64,000 nucleotides of DNA from Paracentrotus lividus (lineage: Eukaryota > Echinodermata > Echinoidea > Camarodonta > Echinidae), in the NCBI GenBank assembly GCA_940671915.1, contig CALNVZ010003429.1:18522986-18586985 (forward strand). Direction: 5' to 3'. A model generated the notes under the pieces. It was not told the origin of the DNA, did no database searches, and was given only the letters and a program-made list of their open reading frames with translations. The translations under genes and the position numbers were made by a program. Of this stretch, positions 57,301-64,000 are shown piece after piece (position 1 is the first letter of the stretch; each line of letters opens with the position of its first letter).

Positions 57301-60150
57301 ATATAGGATATAATCTTAAATGGTCATAAGCCCAAAGAGTTGTTACTGTTGATCAATTTGTGAGTTTATACATCCCTAATGGTGGTATCTTGCTTGCCAT
57401 GAAACTGATTCCGGACTACTTTGATATGGATTTGTGACGGTTTTGAAACCTGTTGAGAGGTCTCCGCGATGGAAAAAAGTATCAGAGACATCTCCATGAT
57501 GGAAAAAAGGTATCGGAGACGTCATTGCGACGGAAAAAAGTATCAGAGGCGTCTCCGTGAAGTGAGATATCACCATAACCACTAATAAGATGGTACATAC
57601 CTCCTTTTGTTATCACTCTGTACCTGGGTTGCTAGGAGACCAAATATTGTGTAGCAACCAAACTGGGTTAGAGTCAGGTACCAACCAAAGGATTTGAATT
57701 CATCAAAACTGAAGATTAATTCCTGAAATTGAAAGACAAAATAACATTGCTTGCTCACATCTAACAACTTTAATACAAAATATCAAAAACATAAAATTTA
57801 CATATCACACAAAATAACAGTGTAAAGATCAGTTGCAAAAATATATTCTAGTGACAACCATGCATGACAAATTGTAATTTGACATGTTGTTCTCAAAATT
57901 ATGATCAAATTATGATAAACAAAATATTTAGGGGCAAATGTTTCACTGGTTGTGATTTTTCTTCACTGGAAGGTGATTTAAAATGATTCTTCTTGTAATC
58001 TTTACAAAATATTGCTTAATTTCAAAGAAATTTTTGATACAAAATGTTGATTAGCACAAATGTACAATCCAACCTAAAAAGGTTGGTCAATGGCTTTGGG
58101 AAGAGGTACATGTATTTCTGGCGGTAATTTTGGCTTTTTCTGCTGATAGAAATCCATTATAATCAAGACATAGACTGCCACAAAAGGTTACCATTATTTC
58201 TTTAAATGGATCAGTGGCGTATATATGCACACACTTCTATTGTTTGCGGGGAAATAATGAATAGATCATCCCTCACTAACAATAGCCAGGGATATCCGCT
58301 GTCTTGGATCACAACTTTCTAAAGAATGTGGATTTCTACCATTTCACAAAAATAAAGTGAGTCAAGGGCTGATCCCACATGACTAGACTAAGAAGCTATA
58401 GTGCATAATTAATTGCACTCTACACTGCACCACTTCTATTATTCGCAGGGAAATGATGAATAGATCCCCCCCTCCCCCCTCTAACAATAGATATTCAGTT
58501 ATATCTGCTGTCTTGGATCACCGCTTTCTACAGTGAAAGAAAGTGGATTTCTACCAATTCACAAAAATAAAGTGAGTCAAGGGCTGATCCCACATGACTA
58601 GACATATGTCTTCAAAAATACCTAAAAATGTCGGTTAGGAGTTTGTGTAAAGAAGCTACATACATGTATGTACAATGTATAGTGTATAATTAACTGCACT
58701 CTAGCACTGCACCAAGGGATGAGGGAAGAATGTAACCAACATAATATGAAAGTATGGCATCCCTACGCAAACTTTCTACCTATAGGTGGCCTTTAACACA
58801 AGCCTGCTCATATGGGAATGGCCTTAATGCCTCAGTGACATATCCCTTACATGTACGGGGCCGATACAGCGTTGTAAAAACTGCTGTTTTTTGTTAATCT
58901 CGTACAAAATTACCCCCAAAACAGCACAGTTTTTACACTGCCATACAGGCCAAACACATGTTCATATTGTGATACATAAATGTGACCGAGGTATGACTCT
59001 GATGGTTCACTTACCTGGCAATACCCATAGATGAGGAAGAAGAAGAAAATGGCTCCCATGAGGAAGAAAAACTGGAAGCTAGCAGGCCAGGTGGAGATAG
59101 GCAGACCAACTACGTAGAAGATATCTCGCTGGCTGTTTGCCCCTTTCTGCTCTTTCTCACCAGCTGCAGATCCACCAATGTTCACCGCATGTTGGCCATT
59201 GTTCAACATGGAACCTGATTACAATGTATACAATTTTAGTTTGAAAGGGTTTATTCACATTTAACATTGCATGTGGTAACTTCTGAATTATGGTAGCATT
59301 GCTTTGTATTGAATGGTTAATTTGAATACATAAATTGAATAACAATCAATACATACATGTACATGTATGATACAATGACAATCAAATGCAGTGAAACCAA
59401 AATTATATTATACATGTATGAATGTGCTTTTGGTGCAATATTTCAAGCAAAGTAAACATATATTTACATGTACATACTGTAATTCATGGGAAAAGGTGGA
59501 AAGAGGTATTAAAAGAGATGAATAAGAATTATTCACAATAATAGTTTGGAGAAAAAAAAAAACCATTGCACAGATCAATATCCAAGAGCTTACATCTTTT
59601 AAAAGGACTTTTCAGCGTTATCCAGGTTTAAGTTCAGTATTTTGATGATGAAGGTACTAATTTCAAATGAAAACCGTTGAACACAAACAAAAAGAACCTT
59701 GGAAATCATTAGTTCAAATGCATTCATGAATCTGTCAATATTATGACAGTTTGTCGACCCACTAGCTTAAAAAAGAAAATAAAAATATCACCCGACCACA
59801 TTCTCGGACACACCTCTTTGGATTATTTCAGAGGAACAACAAAAACCCTACTTCAACTTCCAATTTCCATTGAAGTTGGAATATTGCAGGTACATGTGTA
59901 GAGATATTTTTAAGAAAAAAAAAATCAGAAAACTAAATATTGACGACCTACCTGCATGGTCCCTCTTTGGGGGTAGATGGGGGGACGTGGTGCCCTCCTG
60001 GTTACTGGAAGGGGGCAGCTCCATGAGGTATGTAGCTGCCTCTCGATACTTGTAGCTATCATTCAACTTAGAGGCTGACGTCTGACGGGTTGTGAGTGCC
60101 CGGTTGGCTGGGACCCTGCCTATTATCCGAGCTGTGTGTGGATTGGACAT
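51495..60150 (-). CDS. SLC35B3: PAPS transporter 2 (SLC35B3-type nucleotide-sugar transporter)
   Basis: Exons on the minus strand are 60150-59952, 59214-59015, 57722-57601, 57029-56875, 56300-56193, 55349-55252, 54514-54422, 54013-53902, 53003-52934 and 51657-51495. They total 1320 nt, 439 residues, with all junctions in frame. The family moves 3'-phosphoadenosine 5'-phosphosulfate into the Golgi for sulfation of glycans and proteins. Diagnostic conserved blocks: LIYGYCQELIFS, GWYLTLTQF, ASLGYLNYPTQVIFKCCK, LIFFTLADS, LALCADAVIGNVQEKAMK, VLYSYSIGFV, QFGALLTVT, TTRKTVTMVLSF and GIFLNVYSKN. The length slightly exceeds the roughly 400 residues of vertebrate members because of a longer hydrophilic N-terminus (1-66). 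An acceptor-like TCTCTGATCAG directly before the ATG context suggests a non-coding upstream exon. Introns carry several hairpin transposons. Confidence 0.93.
52392..52916. mobile_element. SLC35B3: TIR element of the 7156 family, next to exon 9
   Basis: Begins CTTAACCCTAATCAGACTGG and ends GGGTTAAG, with ATCATGG and AAGATCTCGG inside as in the other copies. Its edge is about 16 bases past the donor of SLC35B3 exon 9. The right terminus is diverged. Confidence 0.65.
52934..53003 (-). CDS. SLC35B3: SLC35B3 exon 9
   Basis: 70 nt, phase 1 in, phase 2 out (ATGCA|GTAAGT). It encodes VTTTRKTVTMVLSFLLFSKP, the highly conserved loop and helix of the transporter, then FTMQ. Confidence 0.9.
53169..53722. 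mobile_element. Large foldback element in SLC35B3 intron 8
   Basis: TAAAGGGGAATCCAACCCAA at the left is complemented exactly at the right. Arms of about 250 bases pair almost throughout (for example GGATCCTCAAATTGGCATC with its complement). Diverged elements beginning AAAGGGGAAATTC at 54778 and AAAGGAGAAT at 61316 look related. Confidence 0.85.
53902..54013 (-). CDS. SLC35B3: SLC35B3 exon 8
   Basis: 112 nt, phase 0 in, phase 1 out (ACAG|GTGAGC): HPVKTYVYAVLFSLSGYMG, then IIFVLAMIRQFGALLTVT, matching the conserved penultimate helices. Confidence 0.92.
54322..54379. repeat. (AT)n microsatellite
   Basis: About 29 AT units then a T run, lying in SLC35B3 intron 7, about 40 bases downstream of the exon 7 donor. 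Confidence 0.95.
54422..54514 (-). CDS. SLC35B3: SLC35B3 exon 7
   Basis: 93 nt, phase 0-0 (acceptor GTTTACAG, donor CAA|GTAAGT). It encodes VLYSYSIGFVIILLGLITHG and SFLEAFWFCYQ. The strict donor and family match support it although it is only 31 codons. Confidence 0.9.
54778..55170. mobile_element. Diverged inverted-repeat element in intron 6
   Basis: AGTGAAGGTTTGAAGAAAA and its complement TTTCTTCAAACCTTCACTT bracket the middle. The left end AAAGGGGAAATTCACCCTA resembles the 53169 element. Confidence 0.5.
55252..55349 (-). CDS. SLC35B3: SLC35B3 exon 6
   Basis: 98 nt, phase 1 in, phase 0 out (GAAGTA|GTAAGT): ILLISLALCADAVIGNVQEK then AMKAHRASSSEV. One of the best-conserved family blocks. Confidence 0.93.
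55479..55727. mobile_element. TIR MITE in SLC35B3 intron 5
   Basis: TAATGCTACAGTCACACAGA at the left and its complement near 55727. The inner arms are looser (ACGTACAGTTACG / CGGACGTACC). It lies in the intron just upstream (transcript sense) of exon 6. Confidence 0.7.
56193..56300 (-). CDS. SLC35B3: SLC35B3 exon 5
   Basis: 108 nt, phase 1-1 (acceptor ATTTTCAG, donor ACAG|GTAGGT): GKPYGIVDTGAALCMSIGL, then IFFTLADSTVSPKFDRT. Confidence 0.92.
56548..56699. mobile_element. Hairpin MITE in SLC35B3 intron 4
   Basis: The core GTGGTGCTATTGTG, CGATCAG loop, CACAATAGCACCGCAC is nearly perfect. The outer arms (AAGACTGA, ATGTATGA with complements) extend to about 150 bases. Confidence 0.7.
56720..56874. 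repeat. Partial tandem copies of exon 4's end
   Basis: The exon 4 3' segment (minus strand TGTAAACTCATCCCAGTTAT to the donor) recurs, diverged, at about 56728-56785 and 56795-56845. The period is about 70 bases and each copy keeps TACAAGGTAA-like or shortened sequence. These copies have no acceptor and are not counted as exons. Confidence 0.65.
56875..57029 (-). CDS. SLC35B3: SLC35B3 exon 4
   Basis: 155 nt, phase 2 in, phase 1 out (CAAG|GTAAGA): IPMKTYMLLSILTVTTMGMS, NASLGYLNYPTQVIFKCCKL and IPVMIGGVLIQ. Carries the family signature around LNYPTQ and KCCK. Confidence 0.93.
57376..57590. repeat. Inverted-end element with 33-bp tandem units
   Basis: Ends GGTGGTATCTTGCTTG and AAGTGAGATATCACC. 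Inside are three units of about 33 bases containing GTCTCCGNGATGGAAAAAAGTAT, with GTATC(A/G)GAGAC. The ends resemble the arms at 49602-49868. It lies in SLC35B3 intron 3. Confidence 0.65.
57601..57722 (-). CDS. SLC35B3: SLC35B3 exon 3
   Basis: 122 nt, phase 0 in, phase 2 out (GGAG|GTATGT): ELIFSFDEFKSFGWYLTLTQ then FGCYTIFGLLATQVQSDNKR. Confidence 0.92.
59015..59214 (-). CDS. SLC35B3: SLC35B3 exon 2
   Basis: 200 nt, phase 1 in, phase 0 out (TGCCAG|GTAAGT). A hydrophilic stretch (GSMLNNGQHAVN...) precedes the first helix FQFFFLMGAIFFFFLIYGYC. Confidence 0.9.
59952..60150 (-). CDS. SLC35B3: SLC35B3 exon 1 (coding)
   Basis: ATG at 60148-60150 begins MSNPHTARIIGRVPANRALT. The 66 encoded residues are polar, rich in Ser/Thr/Pro and presumably cytosolic. 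Donor GCAG|GTAGGT in phase 1. The segment upstream resembles an acceptor (CTCTTCTCTGATCAG), so the exon may begin six bases before the ATG. Confidence 0.8.
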
Positions 60151-60323
60151 GCCTGGCTGATCAGAGAAGAGGGTACCAGCATGTTTAATTGTAAAAGCCT
60201 TAAAGTGTGTTTTTCTGAAGAAAAAAAATGCTAGACTTAATTGTCAAGGGTGCAGGCATGTGCACAGTCACAATTCAATGAGAAATTCCATTCAATATAT
60301 AGACATGAAAATAACAGATGATT

Positions 60324-60533
60324 AGACAATTAATTTATTCATTTGTCTCCAACGGTAGAAACCATGCAAATTGGTAGAAGCACATGCAACTGCTGTGTGA
60401 TGAATATTGGAACCAAACAGCTATGCAAAAAAATCATAGGCTGCCCGGGCAGCCTATGATTTTTTTCATAGCTGTTTGGAGACTGATTTTTTTCATGTAG
60501 CTGTTTGGAGACAAATGAATAAATTAATTGTCT
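60324..60533. mobile_element. Long hairpin with perfect inner palindrome
   Basis: AGACAATTAATTTATTCATT on the left is complemented at 60507-60533. The inner 60413-60479 (CCAAACAGCTATG ... centre GCCCGGGC) is almost perfectly palindromic with no loop. It is upstream of SLC35B3. Confidence 0.75.
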
Positions 60534-61309
60534 ATTTAACATCCCAACGGCGTAAAAAATTCCTTTACGTTTAACAGATGATTTTAGATAATTTTCAGAT
60601 AATTAAATTATCTAGACATGCAGTACACCTACATACAATCTTTACTTTTCTTTGAATTTAGAACCACTCTAGCCCCCTAACCATAAATTTTCAGATTAGA
60701 GTTTAGAGTGTGGGTTAAGTTAGGGTTAGGCTTTAAAATTTTAAGGTAAGGGCTAGAATTAGGCTAAACTAAGGAGTCAGTGCTTTGTGTGGAGGGGGGG
60801 GGGGTCAACAAAATTTCATTTTCAGAAGATATACAGTATTCTACTTTAAATAATGTTCGGTCAGGTTTATGGAAGATCTTTTTGTCTGAAGATACAAACC
60901 AAAAAACCAAATACCTATGAAGGGTTAATTCCCCTTTATGCAAGTCTACAAGTGCTCTACAGCTAACAAAATTTGGGTATAATGCATAACAATTGAACTG
61001 AACACAATCATGCAAACAGAGCCCAGTCAAAGAGCTGCTCTATAGGCACTGTCACAGCTCAATGAAAACAAGGGACTACCGGTAAACGGGAAAAAAATTC
61101 TTTGAAAAGAATAATTGAAAAAAAAAGTGTCTGGTAATAGTGAGCATAAAACAGTAAACAGTCTCACCGGCATCATGTAGGCCTACTACATTTAAAAGAC
61201 ATACATTTTGTAACTTGAAAAACTTGAACAACAGTATGAAACACCATACACAAAAGAACACATTTTAGAGCAGACGTAATTAATATTTAGGGGCTGTACG
61301 TGCAACAGA
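60534..61309. other. No gene recognised
   Basis: AT-rich sequence upstream of the SLC35B3 coding exons; a G run lies at about 60795. It may hold a 5' non-coding exon that could not be identified. Confidence 0.35.
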
Positions 61310-61905
61310 ACAGTTTAAAGGAGAATGATCCCTTTGTAGATAATTGGCTTACTGTGGATGCAGAAAAATCAAAATAACACATTAGTGAATATTTGTTGAA
61401 AATTGGATAAATTATAAGAAAGTTATGAGTATTTGAATATTGAGATCTCTGATGACATAGGAAATTTCCCATTGGCAACGCGGTCACCATTTGTGATGTC
61501 ACAAAGGGAGAACTACCCATATGGTGTGCACAAAACTATTCAAAATGTCTCTTTATTTTCATTCTAATGATAGAACAGTTTGTTTTTTTCATGATATATT
61601 ATGACTTTCATATCTTTACATGCCATCCCATAAAAAGATTCTTTATTCTCCCTTTATAATCGAGAAAAAAAGAGGATTTTAGTATAATGTGTACAATAGA
61701 TAGGGAAAGATCTCCCTGCATTACATCACACATCATGGTCGCGTTGCCAATTGGAGGATCTCCATATCATAAGTGATGTCAAAATCTAAAATTCACATCT
61801 CTCTTATTCATTGCCTGATTTTCCTGAAACTTTTCCGAATAGTTTTGGGGGTTTGCCTCCAATACTGAAGCCAAATTTCTCTAGGGGGAAATTCCCTTTA
61901 ATAGA
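61310..61905. mobile_element. Diverged foldback element
   Basis: TTGGCAACGCGGTCACC at about 61472 and its complement GGTCGCGTTGCCAATTGG at 61738, together with TAAAGGAGAAT / ATTCCCTTTAA ends, define imperfect arms. It resembles the 53169 element in layout. Confidence 0.55.
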
Positions 61906-64000
61906 AAATGTTGTGGAAACATTCAGCCACTCCCATTATAACAAGGTGCTCAGGACTAATGTCAATACCTTGATTTTTAACAAAATATTCTGAATATAGG
62001 TAGGCACATACACACAAGTCCATAAAAGCCTAAGTTAACTTTAAAATTAAACTGGGTTTGACAGAATGGCCTTGTACAAATTTCTTGTACTTGCTCACAG
62101 GAGTAGATTGTATAAATTTGCAAACTACAAAGGCATTAACAAGTGGCAGTTATGGTGCTAACTTGAGCAGGGACATGGAATTAATTCAAACCTTTAAAAG
62201 AATTCTGGAAAATAATAATGATAATAATACTAGTTTCCTGTGAAGCACTATTGATCAAAGCACTAATCACACCCTAGGCATCATTGAATTCAATCACTCC
62301 AGAACTACATGTAGCATTGGCACTGTTTGCGAAATCAACCGTGTGCAATGTACAACAAGTGCCAAGCCAAAATATGCACCAACCGAGATGTACAGTGCAA
62401 GTGCTTCAGTAATGAATTGAGCTTAACACTGAAGAGGCTCTCACAGTCACCCAAAAAGCTCTTAACTCTAAGTGTAAATAATCTTCCAGGAACTAAATAC
62501 CAACATTTACTGACAGAATACATAGAAATGTTCTCAATCTCAAAAGCAAATAACAATCAAAAAGCAGAATACATGTTTGCATGAGAGTTTCTATAAAATA
62601 ACATGATCCATGAAAGTTGCCTCCAAAGCTGTCGACTTATACTACATAAAGGTTTCATCCATACCCTTTGACATAACTATGTACCTGAAGGTAAATTACT
62701 TTAACAGCTTAAAGTGCACGTTACTTTATTTAAAAATCTCATTAGAACAGCAAAGATTGCTTTGCTCAGCTATGTACACTTATATGCATATGAGCCTAAA
62801 GAACTTGAGGGGCTTTCTTTTCCAAATTTCATTTAAGTGAACCATTCGACCTCCTTTATTTACGAATGCCTGATTTTCAAAATATGTAGGCCTACTGGTA
62901 AAACATTTTCCATAATTTCTTATACTTTGATTGCGTCCAGGGGGTACAACACCTCCCCCCACCCCCTTGTAATGTTTATTTTATTCTCTCATAATATTTT
63001 CAGATAAAACTAAATTGGCTAATGACCAAGGACACTCCAAGAAAAAAAGGAAAACAAACATGATGACATATATAATAATCATCAATCATAAACAGAACAA
63101 GAACAAAAAAAAGAAAAAAAATTATGTGAAAAGAAATTGATCACAATACTTTGGACTATGTACAGCATAATAAATTGCATTCTGTATGATTGATATGCCC
63201 AAATATGAACTAATCCAGTGTACTGCGGTTTAATAAATCAGCACCTTTTGTGGTAATGTAAATACATGTGGGCAATTCCACAGAAATTTGGACAAGGGTG
63301 CCGGATATTCAAAGTGATATTTGGTTAAAATAATTTTGATTTTCAAAAAATACATGAGTTGAAGTTTTAAGAATCAATAAAAACTTTCCCAATGGCGGCC
63401 ATTTTCACTTTCTAATCATACGCCAAAGTATTCCAATATTTTTTTGGTATAGAAAAGGTTTATTTACAAGAAACTCATTTTCATTTTCCCAACTAAATCG
63501 TTTCTGTTCCCGATAATCTTTAGCATGGATAAAGTTGTTAGAGAGACACTTTATCAATCTGCATTTCAAAAAAATTGGTTCAATTGTGACTTTGGTCAAA
63601 AAACTAAATTTAATAAACCCTCATTTGGAATGTAACGTCAGTTAATACCGAAAACATGAACTTGTTAATTTTTTTCCGCAACGAAGACATTATCAACTTT
63701 GCCAATTAAGATTTCTAATGTATGACTGCATCTGATCATTATCAAAAGCAAAGCTATAGATATTCAACATACAATCAAGTAAAAATTGACAACCAATTCG
63801 TGTAACGTCAGTTACCATGACCTAGTGTAACGTCAGTTACCATGATTTCATTATCATTTCATAGAAAACAATTACAATTTGGACTCCTGTATGCATCTGA
63901 ACTAATTACTACTGCTTAAACTAACCATCTAGCAATAAAAAGACTGCCAGTGTCAATGTTAACTTCTTCTTACAAGTAATGATTTAAGAGTTAGGAAACC
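61906..64000. other. Right end of window, no gene recognised
   Basis: No exon with paired splice sites or known domain was found. Three copies of TGTAACGTCAGTTA occur at about 63631, 63801 and 63826, the last two as a 25-base direct repeat with CCATGA. Confidence 0.4.

Overview
This is a 64 kb piece of animal nuclear genome. Genes have long introns with GT/AG boundaries, every exon set keeps its reading frame, and inverted-repeat transposons and microsatellites are dense. Multi-SRCR receptor genes, foldback elements built of short tandem repeats, a probable tRNA-derived SINE and frequent TAGGCCTA and TACATGTA words suggest an echinoderm, most likely a sea urchin. That assignment is an inference.

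Four gene-sized units could be built exon by exon. (1) On the minus strand, 22936 down to 6862, a ten-exon gene encodes a 770-residue type I membrane receptor: signal peptide, five SRCR domains, Ser/Thr linker, one transmembrane helix, and a 126-residue cytoplasmic tail. The tail ends in a cluster of three acidic tyrosine motifs (YEAP, YEVP, YEDV). (2) On the plus strand, 40151 to 46565, a nine-exon gene encodes a 660-residue receptor with the same plan (signal peptide, five SRCR, linker, TM) but only about 13 tail residues. The two genes diverge head to head and have matching intron phases. They look like an inverted duplication that gave a long-tail/short-tail receptor pair. (3) Between them, on the minus strand at 34000-35058, lies an intronless rhodopsin-class GPCR with altered DRY and CWxP motifs. 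(4) On the minus strand, 60150 to 51495, lies a complete ten-exon SLC35B3-type gene (Golgi PAPS transporter 2), 439 residues.

Much of the rest is mobile DNA. 1-4200 holds a GGCGCC minisatellite, an element with short-period GAACG repeats, and a foldback element with arms of about 42-bp repeats. 18123-21565 is a nested set: one TIR element interrupted by a TA-flanked element that itself contains a third TIR element, plus a separate SINE. 27850-33265 is a 5'-truncated, decayed L1/Tx1-like LINE split by a TA-flanked insertion (28493-31188). More than twenty hairpin (MITE-like) inverted repeats sit in introns and intergenic DNA, several inside SLC35B3 introns.

The two SRCR proteins are likely cell-surface recognition molecules, possibly immune. 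Only the minus-strand one has visible signalling motifs. The GPCR and the transporter show no functional link to them beyond position.
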